Shown: positions 49,559 to 58,742, counted from the first letter of the stretch. The stretch is 64,000 bases of DNA from Prochlorococcus sp. AG-347-L02 (GCA_003281255.1 QCCL01000002.1:62001-126000); one strand, 5' to 3'. Notes: generated by a model not told the origin, from the sequence alone. Numbers and translations: made by a program.

Positions 49559-50719
49559 TTGACGAATACGAGTAAAAATAGAGGAATTGGAATTGTCACA
49601 GCAAGTGACAGTCAGGAGAGATCAAAAGGTCAATTACATATTTATGATGGAGAGGGTAAGGGAAAAAGTCAGGCTGCGTTGGGAGTAGTTCTCAGGACAA
49701 TAGGATTAGGAATATGCGAAAAAAGACAGTCAAGAGTTTTACTTCTAAGATTTTTAAAAGGGCCTGAGAGGCCATATGACGAAGATTCAGCTATAGAGGC
49801 TTTACAAAGAGGATTTCCACATTTAATTGACCATGTAAGGACAGGAAGATCTGAATTTTTTACTGCTGAACAAGTGACAAAGTTTGATGTTGGTGAGGCT
49901 GAAAGAGGTTGGAATATTGCTAAAGGAGCAATTGCAAGTTCTCTTTATTCTGTAGTTGTACTCGATGAGTTGAATCCAGTTCTTGATTTAGGAATGCTTG
50001 ATATTAATGAAGTAGTTGATTCTCTTCAAAATCGTCCAGATGGATTAGAAATAATTATTACTGGAAGGGCGGCCCCGCCCTCTTTGGTAAGAATATCTCA
50101 ATTACATTCAGAAATGAGACCACGTTTGATAGGAGACTTGTCAGAACAAACCAGACAAAGTAGTTCTAGTGGTGGAATTGAGATTTATACAGGTGAAGGA
50201 AAGGGTAAATCCACAAGTGCACTCGGCAAGGCTCTTCAAGCAATCGGCAAAGGAATATCTCAAGATAAAAGTCATAGAGTTTTAATATTACAGTGGTTAA
50301 AAGGTGGAAATGGTTACACCGAAGATGCCGCCATAGAAGCTTTGAGAGAGAGTTATCCTCATTTAGTAGATCATTTGCGTTCAGGCAGAGATGCTATCGT
50401 ATGGAGAGGTCAGCAACAACCAATTGATTATGTTGAGGCAGAAAGAGCATGGGAAATTGCTAAAGCTGCTATTTTGTCTGGTTTGTATAAAACAATTATT
50501 TTAGATGAATTGAATCCAACTGTTGATTTAGAGTTGCTACCTGTGGAATCAATACATCAGACGCTCTTAAAAAAACCAGCAGATACAGAAGTTGTAATTA
50601 CTGGCAGGTGTAAAAATGAACCTTCATACTTTGAACTAGCTGATGTTTACTCTGAAATGGTTTGTCATAAGCATTATGCAAATGTAGGAGTTGATTTGAA
50701 AAGAGGGGTAGATTACTAA
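49559..50719 (+). CDS. cobO: Duplicated CobO-type (BtuR/CobA family) P-loop ATP:corrinoid adenosyltransferase
   Basis: A 386-residue protein built of two homologous halves of about 180 residues. Each starts with a P-loop (GEGKGKSQAALG near 30, GEGKGKSTSALG near 212) and repeats the series LLRFLKGPERPY / LQWLKGGNGYT, DEDSAIEAL / EDAAIEAL, EAERGWNIAKGAI / EAERAWEIAKAAI, VVLDELNPVLDL / IILDELNPTVDL and ITGRAAPPS / ITGRCKNEPS. Single-domain CobO adenosylates the cobalt of cob(I)yrinic acid diamide. Here the repeat may form the dimer in one chain. The start is TTG 49559; no in-frame ATG precedes the first P-loop. Confidence 0.88.
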   Translation: MTNTSKNRGIGIVTASDSQERSKGQLHIYDGEGKGKSQAALGVVLRTIGLGICEKRQSRVLLLRFLKGPERPYDEDSAIEALQRGFPHLIDHVRTGRSEFFTAEQVTKFDVGEAERGWNIAKGAIASSLYSVVVLDELNPVLDLGMLDINEVVDSLQNRPDGLEIIITGRAAPPSLVRISQLHSEMRPRLIGDLSEQTRQSSSSGGIEIYTGEGKGKSTSALGKALQAIGKGISQDKSHRVLILQWLKGGNGYTEDAAIEALRESYPHLVDHLRSGRDAIVWRGQQQPIDYVEAERAWEIAKAAILSGLYKTIILDELNPTVDLELLPVESIHQTLLKKPADTEVVITGRCKNEPSYFELADVYSEMVCHKHYANVGVDLKRGVDY

Positions 50720-50733
50720 CTATTTTTAAAAAA

Positions 50734-51867
50734 TTAATTGCGCAATATTTCTTTTACCTTTTCAATGCCGCCTTCGATAGATCTTGACTGAATTTTGAAT
50801 TTAGACAAGACTCTTGAAGCTTTTTCAGAACGTTTCCCCGATTTACATATAGTGAAAACCTCTTTAGTTAAACTTTCTTTTTGAATAAATTTTAAGTCAG
50901 ATTCTTGGTTCAAATGACTTAAGGGGATTGAGATAGATCCCTCTATCGCAGATGTAGAAAATTCTTCATTTTCTCTAACATCAATTAAAAGAATTTTGTT
51001 GGGTTTTGCTTTGTATGAACTATTGAAGTCATAAGCATTAATACTGTTTATTTCATTGTTTTGCTCACAATATCCATCGCTATTATAAAAGCCCTTAAAC
51101 TGAGAAAGATTCTTTATACGTTTATTTAACTGATCACTTTTTAGATTTAATTTTTTCATCTTCATATTCAATAGATCAAAAATTAAAATCTTCCCATCTA
51201 AAATTTCACCTTTTTTTAAAATGATTTTGATAATTTCATTAACCTGAAGAATTCCTATTAAACCTGTTGAAACACCCACTACCCCGTATTCTGCACAACT
51301 AGGGGCAGCATTTTTTGAAGGTGATTCTGGAAGTAAGTCTCTTAAATTAGGACTATTTTTATGTAAATTGAAAACAGCCACTTGCCCTTCAAATCCTTGT
51401 ACACTTCCAAAGACTAGAGGTTTATTTAATATCAGGCATGAATCATTTATTAAATATCTTGTGCCAAAGTTATCCGAGCGATCACAAATAGTATCAAAGT
51501 CCCTCATTAATTCGAGAGCATTTTTAGGATTAATTCTCTCTGAAAAGGTTAATATTTCACAATTAGGATTGAATTTTTTAATTCTTTCTCTGGCAGAATC
51601 AATTTTAAGATTGCCAATTGTATTTGTTTCATGAATTATCTGTCTCTGGAGATTAGAATTTTCAACTTGATCGTTATCAACTATTCCAATTGTCCCGATT
51701 CCTGCTGCAGCTAGATAAAGCAAAACGGAAGACCCAAGCCCACCTGCTCCAATGCATAATACTGAGCTGTTTTTAAGATTTAGTTGACCCTCATAACCTA
51801 TCTCTTTGAGGGTGAAATGTTTTTGATATCTTTGGACATTTCGAGCCTTTAATTTTTGCGAGTTAAA
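50734..51867 (-). CDS. moeB: MoeB/ThiF-family adenylyltransferase with C-terminal rhodanese domain, start codon unclear
   Basis: E1-like enzyme that adenylates the C-terminus of MoaD- or ThiS-type sulfur carriers; the rhodanese part then delivers sulfur. The family N-terminus RYQKHFTLKEIGYEGQL and the nucleotide loop IGAGGLGSSVLLYLAAAG are present. So are DRSDNFGTRYLIND, PSCAEYGVVGVSTG with the catalytic-type Cys, and the rhodanese loop CKSGKRS near the C-terminus. A start at TTG 51723 would cut the nucleotide loop in half. The frame is open to 51867 but has no ATG, GTG or TTG there, and a TAG at 51868-51870 separates it from an in-frame ATG at 51877-51879. Confidence 0.82.
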   Translation of the reverse strand, partial: FNSQKLKARNVQRYQKHFTLKEIGYEGQLNLKNSSVLCIGAGGLGSSVLLYLAAAGIGTIGIVDNDQVENSNLQRQIIHETNTIGNLKIDSARERIKKFNPNCEILTFSERINPKNALELMRDFDTICDRSDNFGTRYLINDSCLILNKPLVFGSVQGFEGQVAVFNLHKNSPNLRDLLPESPSKNAAPSCAEYGVVGVSTGLIGILQVNEIIKIILKKGEILDGKILIFDLLNMKMKKLNLKSDQLNKRIKNLSQFKGFYNSDGYCEQNNEINSINAYDFNSSYKAKPNKILLIDVRENEEFSTSAIEGSISIPLSHLNQESDLKFIQKESLTKEVFTICKSGKRSEKASRVLSKFKIQSRSIEGGIEKVKEILRN

Positions 51868-52133
51868 CTATGAAAACATAATAATTTAAATAAAAATTTT
51901 AGCCTTTTAAATTTTTCTTATTACTTTGATTTTTTAATGTTTTTGTTAGAACTAGACGATAATGTGAAGTTTTTATAAATCAATTTTAAGTTTAAATATC
52001 TTCAGAAACCTTACATAGTAACGCCTTTAAAAAAATACAAAATGTTTCGGTTCGGAATTTTGCACAACAAAAAGGTAGTCAACAGACGTTTTTTCCGATA
52101 CTGTCTGGTTCATATATTAAGTTTACTGAATTC

Positions 52134-52499
52134 ATGAGTGATAACACTCCAGAGTCAAACCAAGACTCCGGCTCCGATACAAGCTCAGAAACCAAAAGTT
52201 TTTCAGAGAAGTACTCTGATGTTATGGGAAAAGTCAACGAAACCATCGGTAATGTTGATTGGACTCAAATGGGTAAGTACGGCAAGGCGGCAGGCATAAT
52301 TGCTGTTGTCGTAATAGCTCAAATAATCATTAAAGTTGTCATTGACACGATAAACTTTTTCCCAATTCTCCCAGGTTTATTAGAATTACTAGGTGTAATT
52401 GTTGTCGGTCAATGGAGCTGGCAAAATCTTCGTACGAGTGAAAATCGTGAGGCTGTTTTAGATAAGGTACAAAATCTTAAGAAGACATATTTAGGTTAG
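52134..52499 (+). CDS. CURT1/CAAD-domain thylakoid membrane protein
   Basis: A 121-residue protein: an acidic, serine-rich N-terminus (about 1-25), an amphipathic helix (FSEKYSDVMGKVNETIGNVDW), then two closely spaced membrane helices (AAGIIAVVVIAQIIIKVVID and FFPILPGLLELLGVIVVGQW) and the ending LRTSENREAVLDKVQNLKKTYLG. This is the CAAD domain shared by cyanobacterial CURT1, which bends thylakoid membranes, and by some aminoacyl-tRNA synthetases. It stands alone here, so the CURT1 role is likely. The 266 bp upstream hold no gene I can support. Confidence 0.88.
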   Translation: MSDNTPESNQDSGSDTSSETKSFSEKYSDVMGKVNETIGNVDWTQMGKYGKAAGIIAVVVIAQIIIKVVIDTINFFPILPGLLELLGVIVVGQWSWQNLRTSENREAVLDKVQNLKKTYLG

Positions 52500-52506
52500 C
52501 CAAAGA

Positions 52507-53385
52507 TTACATATTGAGTATTGCTTTTACGTAATCTTGAACTTGTTTTAAGTATCCTCCTCCAAAAATATTGGCGTGATTCAATATGTGATAAAAATTA
52601 TAAATAATAATTCTTTTTTCAAATCCGTTTTTTATAGGAAAAATTCTATGGTATTCTTCATAAAATTCTTTTCTAAATCCTCCAAATAGTTTTGTCATAG
52701 CTATATCTACTTCATTATCCGCCCAGTAAGATGCCGGGTCAAATATAACCCCCTTTCCACTTTTGTCCATTCCTGCATTGCCTGACCACAAATCACCATG
52801 CACTAGAGCATTAATTGGTTTGTGATTCAGCAATTCTGATTTAATTTTTTCTTTAACTTTATTTATGATTTCTTTATCTAAAAACGTCGATTTAAGAAAT
52901 AATAATTGAGGTATTATCCTTAAGTTTAAAAAACAATCTATCCAATTATCTTCATAGCCTTTCTTCTGATCTGATGTTCCGATAAAACCCTCGACTGGAA
53001 ACCCAAACATTTTGGGATTAGATTCAGCTGATTTTAAGTGCAATTCTCCTAAACCTTTTCCAAGCTTTTTTTGGTCAAAGTTATGCATATCTATCCATTC
53101 AATTAAAAGAATTTCTATATTTTTTATATTTTTATATGTAATAACTTCAGGGATTACTAAGTTTTCTTGATTGATATATTTTTTCAAATTTTGAAGACAA
53201 TATTTTTCAAATTCAAGAAATTTTTTGTTTCTAATATTTCTTTTAAGGAATAACTTTTTGTTTGAGAATTCTAATTGCCATGCACTATGAATATCTCCCC
53301 CATGTACTTGTTCAATACTTTTTGGATAGGTTTCACCTAAATCTTCACAAATTTCGTTAATTTCAATAGGGGACAATTTTTGCAT
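52507..53385 (-). CDS. Fructosamine kinase-family protein
   Basis: A 292-residue kinase-fold protein of the fructosamine / ketosamine-3-kinase family. It has the catalytic loop ALVHGDLWSGNAGMD (HGDLWxGN) and the metal loop VIFDPASYWADNEVDIAM. The N-terminal lobe carries the invariant lysine in KKLFLKRNI, and GLGELHLKSAESNPKMFGFP is a family block (read in parts). Members phosphorylate ketosamine sugars on proteins or free amines for repair of glycation. The physiological substrate here is not known. It is divergent from crtD-like with four bases between start codons. Confidence 0.92.
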   Translation of the reverse strand: MQKLSPIEINEICEDLGETYPKSIEQVHGGDIHSAWQLEFSNKKLFLKRNIRNKKFLEFEKYCLQNLKKYINQENLVIPEVITYKNIKNIEILLIEWIDMHNFDQKKLGKGLGELHLKSAESNPKMFGFPVEGFIGTSDQKKGYEDNWIDCFLNLRIIPQLLFLKSTFLDKEIINKVKEKIKSELLNHKPINALVHGDLWSGNAGMDKSGKGVIFDPASYWADNEVDIAMTKLFGGFRKEFYEEYHRIFPIKNGFEKRIIIYNFYHILNHANIFGGGYLKQVQDYVKAILNM

Positions 53386-53389
53386 TTTA

Positions 53390-54895
53390 ATGAGAGAGTC
53401 TGAAGTTATTGTTATAGGTGCTGGTATCGCAGGACTAACTTCTGCAGCGATTTTATCAAAACAAGGCTTATCAGTGACTTTAATCGAATCTCATACTCAA
53501 GCCGGAGGATGTGCCGGTACTTTTAAAAGAAAGAATTATATTTTTGATGTTGGTGCAACTCAGGTTGCGGGTTTAGAGAAGGGAGGAATACATTCTAGAA
53601 TTTTTGATTTTTTAGATATTCCATCCCCAGAAGCCACAATTTTAGACCCTGCTTGCATTGTTGATTTAAATGATGGTAGTAATCCTATACCTATTTGGTA
53701 TGAAAAAAGTAAATGGATTGCTGAACAAGAAATTCAGTTTCCTGGAAGTCAAAGATTTTGGAAACTTTGTACCCTCATACATGAAAGTAATTGGATATTT
53801 GCTAACAATAATCCCGTATTACCAATAAGTAATTTTTGGGATTTTTCTCAACTCCTTAAAGCACTAGTACCTTCAAACCTTGTTACAGGTATATTACTTA
53901 AATCTACTATTTTTGATTTATTGCGGATATGTGGATTATCTAGGAATGAGCGATTGATTAAATTCTTAAATCTTCAATTAAAACTTTATTCTCAAGAGGA
54001 TGTTCATAATACTGCAGCATTATATGGATCTACTGTTCTTCAGATGTGTCAACAGCCACATGGTCTGTGGCATCTTAAAAAATCTATGCAATCTTTAAGT
54101 GAATCATTAGAAAGTTCATTGATTAAAACTGGAGTTAATATAATTTTTGGACAAGTAGTTAATTCTATAACTTTTGACGAAATAAATATGTGTTGGACAG
54201 TATCCGCTAATTCGAAAAAAAAATCTTTTATATACCAAGCAAAAGATGTGATTTATACCGCGCCTCCACAATCTTTGCTCAAGCATTTAAAAGATCCTTT
54301 AGAAAGAAAAACAAATTATAAAAATCGACTTAATAATTTGCCTGATCCAAGTGGAGCTGTTGTTTTTTATTCGGCATTAAAAAAAGAACATATTAAAAAA
54401 ACATTCTCCAATCATTATCAATTTGTTTCGAAAGAATTTTGTTCGTTATTTGTATCAATTAGTGATGATGGTGATGGAAGAGCACCTAAAGGTGAGGTTA
54501 CTTTAATTGCGAGTATCTTTACCAAGACTAAAGATTGGTTTGATCTAGATAAACAAACTTACTTAAAGAAGAAAAATGGTTACATGAAAAAAATATCGCT
54601 GGAATTGGAAAGTCAATTTGATATTGATCCTGAAAATTGGTTGCATAGGGAATTAGCAACTCCATTGGGCTTTGAAAAATGGACAAATAGACCTAATGGA
54701 ATAGTAGGTGGGCTTGGTCAAAATCCAGATATTTTTGGTTTATTTGGACTATCAAGTAGGACACCTTTTGAAGGTTTATGGTTATGTGGAGATTCGATTT
54801 ATCCAGGAGAGGGAACTGCAGGTGTTAGTCAGTCTGCATTAATGGTTTCAAGGCAAATTTTAGCTACCAAAGGTATAGAAAATTTTACTTTATAA
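53390..54895 (+). CDS. crtD: CrtD-like FAD-dependent carotenoid desaturase / isomerase family protein
   Basis: A 501-residue phytoene-desaturase-family flavoprotein: dinucleotide motif VIVIGAGIAGLTSAAIL at the N-terminus, GGCAGTFKRKNYIFDVGATQ, DPACIVDLNDG, and a C-terminal FAD loop LWLCGDSIYPGEGTAGV. The block GGCAGTFKR...DVGATQVAGLEKGGIHSRIF resembles Synechocystis Slr1293 (CrtD, C-3',4' desaturase for myxol) more than CrtH or CrtISO. Prochlorococcus is not known to make myxol glycosides, so the substrate is open. The 3' end overlaps tyrA by 11 bases. Confidence 0.75.
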   Translation: MRESEVIVIGAGIAGLTSAAILSKQGLSVTLIESHTQAGGCAGTFKRKNYIFDVGATQVAGLEKGGIHSRIFDFLDIPSPEATILDPACIVDLNDGSNPIPIWYEKSKWIAEQEIQFPGSQRFWKLCTLIHESNWIFANNNPVLPISNFWDFSQLLKALVPSNLVTGILLKSTIFDLLRICGLSRNERLIKFLNLQLKLYSQEDVHNTAALYGSTVLQMCQQPHGLWHLKKSMQSLSESLESSLIKTGVNIIFGQVVNSITFDEINMCWTVSANSKKKSFIYQAKDVIYTAPPQSLLKHLKDPLERKTNYKNRLNNLPDPSGAVVFYSALKKEHIKKTFSNHYQFVSKEFCSLFVSISDDGDGRAPKGEVTLIASIFTKTKDWFDLDKQTYLKKKNGYMKKISLELESQFDIDPENWLHRELATPLGFEKWTNRPNGIVGGLGQNPDIFGLFGLSSRTPFEGLWLCGDSIYPGEGTAGVSQSALMVSRQILATKGIENFTL

Positions 54896-55724
54896 AATTT
54901 TGTCTGATTTCTTTTGCTTCAGCAAGTTTGTTAGAAAGTAACTCCCAATTTTTTTCTTTAATAAGAGATTCAAGTGTATTCAGTTTATTTTTAAAATTAT
55001 TTATGGCATTTAAAACATTAATCTGATTATTAATAGCTAAATCCAAGCCTAGTTGTTCATTGCCGCCGCCAACTCTAGAAGTGTCAGCAAATCCTGTAGC
55101 AGCAAGTTTTTGTGTGATATCTAATAAAGATTGATTATTTTTTGTATGAGCAGTTTCAATTAAGGCAGAAGCCAAAAATATAGGTAAATGAGAAATTAGA
55201 GATACTGCTTCATCATGCTCTTTTGGTGAAGCTTGGCAAATTTCACAATTCATTGATTTTATTAGCTCGGAAACAGTTCTGAATGCATTAAGGTCACTTT
55301 TTTCTGTTGGGGTAATAATCCATTTTGCATTTTTAAAAAGACCTTCAAAACCTGAATCAACTCCTTTTTTTTCTGTTCCTGCCATTGGATGAGATCCAAT
55401 AAATAGAGGATGTAAATTTTCCCATGTATTTACAATTGGTTCTTTAACAGAGCCTACATCAGTTAGTATTGTTCTCTGAGGAATTGATGCTACTAATCGT
55501 TGAGATGGTCTGATCAAATCTTTGATAGGCAATGCCAAAATTATGAGCTCGCATTTTTGTAATAAGCTCAAATCACAGCTAACAAAATTTGCAAGTTTTT
55601 TTTCCTTAGCTTTTTTTAAATTAAATTCATTATTTGCTATTCCATAAATTGTATGGTTTAGTCTTTGGAGTTTTAATCCTAAAGAACCACCAATTAAACC
55701 TAATCCTACTATTCCAATTTTCAT
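54885..55724 (-). CDS. tyrA: Prephenate/arogenate dehydrogenase
   Basis: NAD(P)-dependent oxidative decarboxylation in tyrosine synthesis. The 279-residue protein has the Rossmann motif GIVGLGLIGGSLGLKL, LPIKDLIRPSQ, LTDVGSVKEPIV, the substrate motif GSHPMAGTEKKGVDSG and HDEAVSLISHLPIFLASAL. Cyanobacterial members usually favour arogenate and NADP; the sequence alone does not decide. Its C-terminus overlaps the crtD-like gene on the other strand by 11 bases. Confidence 0.95.
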   Translation of the reverse strand: MKIGIVGLGLIGGSLGLKLQRLNHTIYGIANNEFNLKKAKEKKLANFVSCDLSLLQKCELIILALPIKDLIRPSQRLVASIPQRTILTDVGSVKEPIVNTWENLHPLFIGSHPMAGTEKKGVDSGFEGLFKNAKWIITPTEKSDLNAFRTVSELIKSMNCEICQASPKEHDEAVSLISHLPIFLASALIETAHTKNNQSLLDITQKLAATGFADTSRVGGGNEQLGLDLAINNQINVLNAINNFKNKLNTLESLIKEKNWELLSNKLAEAKEIRQNFIK

Positions 55725-55819
55725 TGATTGATTAATTTAAGCTCCTCTTATATTGATAACAATTTTTTGTATATTGGGTTCATAAATTTTTTATGTATTT
55801 GAAATTAAATCAATTATAA

Positions 55820-57268
55820 ATGCTTGGAATTTTAAGTCATCAATATTTGAAAAATTTTTTGAGAGATCAAAGTATTAATTGGGAACACATATATTCTTTT
55901 GGGAGGATAATTTCTAAATGTATTGAAAATGATTCTACATATCTAATTAATTCAGAAATTTTCTCTAGCTATGATTGGTTACCTCCAATTTTAATTTCTC
56001 TATTTTTAAATGAAGAGGATTCAACTTTTGTTTTATCTAAGGAAAAAATTCAATTTATCAGCCAGTTTCAGATTAATTCATTGAAAAATCTAGGTTTCAA
56101 TTTTATTTTTAAAAAAGATCAATTTATTTTTGCAAATCATAATGTTCGCTTGATAACAATCAAAGATTTACTTAATGATCCCAATTCTCATAATCTTAGA
56201 AATCATCGAATAGTTTATTCTGGAATTGAGGATATAAAACATGATTTAAAAAATCATTTTAAAATTACTTTACTTAAAACGGATTGGACAAAAAATTTAA
56301 AAGAATTTGAATTAATTAATCAAAAATTTATAAAAGTTTATGATTTGTTGAAGAAAAAGTTTTTTATGAGAAAGGTCCTAGGAAATGGTTATATTAATTT
56401 AGATGAAAAAGAAATTAGTTTTTTTTCAAACTTTTTTCATGAAAATTCTTGTTTCTCCGATAAATTTTCAAGCGTTAACAAAGCATTATCTCAAGGTTGG
56501 GCATGCTGGGTAAAATTAAACGATACAAATTTAGATTGGAATTTGTATTTGCAGCCAATTGATGAACTTTCTCAAATTAAGGAATTTTTTTCAAATAATA
56601 AATTTGTTTTTTTATCAGCATTGAGAAAAGATAATTTTTTCCAAATGTATTTTAAAAAGCACAGTTTAGATATTGACACGGTTATTAATTTTAAAAGTAA
56701 TTTTGAAGAAAAAAAGATTTCATTATATATTCCCTCTAAACAGCTGCTTCCTAATAATCCTTTTTTTACAAATTCAATATTGGATAAATGCAAAAAAATA
56801 ATACTCTTTAGAAAAGGTTTAACTTTAGTTTTGTCTGACGATAATGATTTAAAGACTAACCTAGCTACAGAATTAGCTTCTAAGTACGGGAAGAGGGTAT
56901 TGCTAGAGACAATTCCCTCAGGCAAAAATGAAATTCTTTGCTCTAGTTTTGACTGGTGGATTATGAATTCTTATTTAATTCAAATTCCAGAACAAATTAT
57001 CATTCCTTTACTTCCGATTCCGAATATGTCAGAACCTATAAATGCAATTACAGTCTCTCATAAAAAGAAGCTTTCTCAAGATTGGTTTAGAGACTTTTTT
57101 CTTCCTCAAGTTAAAATAAAACTTGAAAAATCTATTTCTCCTTTAAGAAGAAATTCAGGTAAGTTAATAATCTTAGATGGAAGAGTAAATAAAAGAAACT
57201 GGGGAAGGTTACTCTTGCAAAACATTCAACCCTCAAAACAAATTAACTATATGCTACCTTTTGATTAG
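55820..57268 (+). CDS. Degenerate DinG/XPD-like helicase-family protein without Walker A
   Basis: A 482-residue protein. The C-terminal part follows the Helicase_C_2 plan of DinG-like proteins: FRKGLTLVLSDDNDLKTNLA, ASKYGKRVLLETIPSGK, IIPLLPIPNMSEPI, WFRDFFLPQVKIKLEKSISPLRRNSGKLIILDGR (read in parts) and RNWGRLLLQNI. The N-terminal half should hold the first motor domain but shows no GxGKT/S loop and no DEAH box. It is lysine-, asparagine- and phenylalanine-rich but not broken by stops, suggesting a retained non-canonical role or slow decay. The family call is by pattern only. Confidence 0.65.
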   Translation: MLGILSHQYLKNFLRDQSINWEHIYSFGRIISKCIENDSTYLINSEIFSSYDWLPPILISLFLNEEDSTFVLSKEKIQFISQFQINSLKNLGFNFIFKKDQFIFANHNVRLITIKDLLNDPNSHNLRNHRIVYSGIEDIKHDLKNHFKITLLKTDWTKNLKEFELINQKFIKVYDLLKKKFFMRKVLGNGYINLDEKEISFFSNFFHENSCFSDKFSSVNKALSQGWACWVKLNDTNLDWNLYLQPIDELSQIKEFFSNNKFVFLSALRKDNFFQMYFKKHSLDIDTVINFKSNFEEKKISLYIPSKQLLPNNPFFTNSILDKCKKIILFRKGLTLVLSDDNDLKTNLATELASKYGKRVLLETIPSGKNEILCSSFDWWIMNSYLIQIPEQIIIPLLPIPNMSEPINAITVSHKKKLSQDWFRDFFLPQVKIKLEKSISPLRRNSGKLIILDGRVNKRNWGRLLLQNIQPSKQINYMLPFD

Positions 57269-57297
57269 GTTATGATTTTGTAAATAACTAAATAAAT

Positions 57298-57540
57298 ATG
57301 GGAGAAGCAAAAAGACGAAAAATACTTGGGTTACCTCCAAAAAAAAATAATACTAAATCTAAAATTGATGAGTCTCCAAGATTATTTGACTGGCTTCCCT
57401 TCACAATTAATCAAAGAGATAACCTAATTAAATTTAGTATTAAGGCTAGTTGGTTTGGAATTGGAGGATTAGTAATCTTATGGATTGTAGTGAGATTTAT
57501 AGGTCCTGCTGCTGGGTGGTGGACGTTAGCTGATTCTTGA
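57298..57540 (+). CDS. DUF2839 family small membrane protein
   Basis: An 80-residue protein opening with the family hallmark MGEAKRRKILGLPPKK, a linker, SPRLFDWLPFT, and a single membrane helix (about 55-72, WFGIGGLVILWIVVRFIG) ending GWWTLADS. DUF2839 occurs across cyanobacteria and its function is unknown. The N-terminus is basic and probably cytoplasmic. It begins 29 bp after the DinG-like gene and converges with recA five bases beyond its stop. Confidence 0.9.
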   Translation: MGEAKRRKILGLPPKKNNTKSKIDESPRLFDWLPFTINQRDNLIKFSIKASWFGIGGLVILWIVVRFIGPAAGWWTLADS

Positions 57541-57545
57541 TAAAG

Positions 57546-58643
57546 CTAAGCTACTGTTTTTATATCATTAACAGCGGTTGTATTGGCAGGATTGCTATTT
57601 AATACTTTCATTGAATTAGAACTGACTTCGGTACCTTCTGTTAATTTCTCTTTAACCATAATTTCTACTTTATTCCTGATTTCTAAGTTTTGATCAAGCC
57701 AAATAATTGTATTATCTCTTCCTTGTCCAATATTTTCTCCTTCATAACTATACCAAGCACCTCTCCTTATTATGATATTAGTCTCTTCTGCTAAATCTAA
57801 TAAGCATCCTGTTGTACTGATACCTTTCCCAAAGAGAATATCAAACTCTGCAATTCTAAATGGTGGCGCAACTTTGTTTTTTGCTACTTTCACTTTTGCT
57901 CTAATACCATATTCTTCAGTACCTCTTTTAAGAGTTTGAATTCTTCTGATATCAAGTCTCACTGAGGCATAAAATTTTAGTGCATTACCTCCTGTGGTTG
58001 TTTCTGGATTGCCGTATGTAACTCCAATTTTTAGGCGTAATTGATTCAGAAATATTACCGTACATCCAGATTTACCAATATTTCCTGTTATTTTCCTCAT
58101 CGCTTGACTCATTAGTCTTGCTTGGCTTCCAATTACATGGTCTCCCATCTCTCCTTCTATCTCGGCTCTTGGGGTTAGTGCTGCGACCGAGTCAACAACT
58201 ACAAGATCTACTGCACTCGATCTTATAAGTTGGTCAACTATTTCCAGAGCCATTTCACCAGTATCTGGTTGTGAAACTAACAAATTTTCAACATCAACTC
58301 CTAGAGAGGCTGCATAAACTGGATCGAGTGCATGCTCAGCATCTACAAATGCAGCTACTCCTCCATTCTTTTGGACTTCCGCTATCGCGTGAAGCGTTAA
58401 CGTAGTTTTTCCTGAACTTTCTGGTCCGTAAACTTCTACTACTCTTCCTTTTGGATAGCCTCCTCCTAATGCCAAATCTAAGGTGAGTGCACCAGTAGAT
58501 ATTGTTTCTACTTTCATTCTTGAAGCGTCACCAAGTCTCATTATTGATCCTCGTCCAAAATTTCTTTCTATTTGACCTAAGACAAGACTTAATGCCTTGT
58601 CTTTTTCTTTCGATTCAGTTTTTTTCTTTTCTTCAAGACTCAT
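57546..58643 (-). CDS. recA: Recombinase RecA
   Basis: Forms filaments on single-stranded DNA for homologous recombination and triggers LexA self-cleavage. The 365-residue protein has Walker [11 protein letters not shown] at 73-82, [13 protein letters not shown], Walker [11 protein letters not shown], loop L1 [19 protein letters not shown] (read in part) and loop L2 [17 protein letters not shown]. The C-terminal tail is short and less acidic than in E. coli. An exact cyanobacterial LexA box lies 86 bp upstream, overlapping a -10-like TATAGT, so SOS control is expected. Confidence 0.98.
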   Translation of the reverse strand: MSLEEKKKTESKEKDKALSLVLGQIERNFGRGSIMRLGDASRMKVETISTGALTLDLALGGGYPKGRVVEVYGPESSGKTTLTLHAIAEVQKNGGVAAFVDAEHALDPVYAASLGVDVENLLVSQPDTGEMALEIVDQLIRSSAVDLVVVDSVAALTPRAEIEGEMGDHVIGSQARLMSQAMRKITGNIGKSGCTVIFLNQLRLKIGVTYGNPETTTGGNALKFYASVRLDIRRIQTLKRGTEEYGIRAKVKVAKNKVAPPFRIAEFDILFGKGISTTGCLLDLAEETNIIIRRGAWYSYEGENIGQGRDNTIIWLDQNLEIRNKVEIMVKEKLTEGTEVSSNSMKVLNSNPANTTAVNDIKTVA

Positions 58644-58728
58644 TGTTTGATTTATCGGTAAAGTTTTTTGTAATTATTCTAAATTTGGAAATTTTTTATT
58701 TAAACCAAACTTCATAAATACAAACTAT

Positions 58729-58742
58729 AGTACATCTGTACT
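58729..58742 (-). promoter_or_regulatory. LexA (SOS) box of recA
   Basis: AGTACATCTGTACT is a 6-2-6 inverted repeat that fits the cyanobacterial LexA consensus RGTACNNNDGTWCB on both strands. On the minus strand it reads AGTACAGATGTACT and its end overlaps a -10-like TATAGT (58724-58729), so a bound repressor would block the recA promoter. It lies 86 bp upstream of the recA start codon. Confidence 0.85.

Noticed and set aside
51937..51978. 13-residue frame in the moeB-CURT1 gap
   Set aside because: Too short, no ribosome-binding site, no resemblance to known small photosynthetic subunits.
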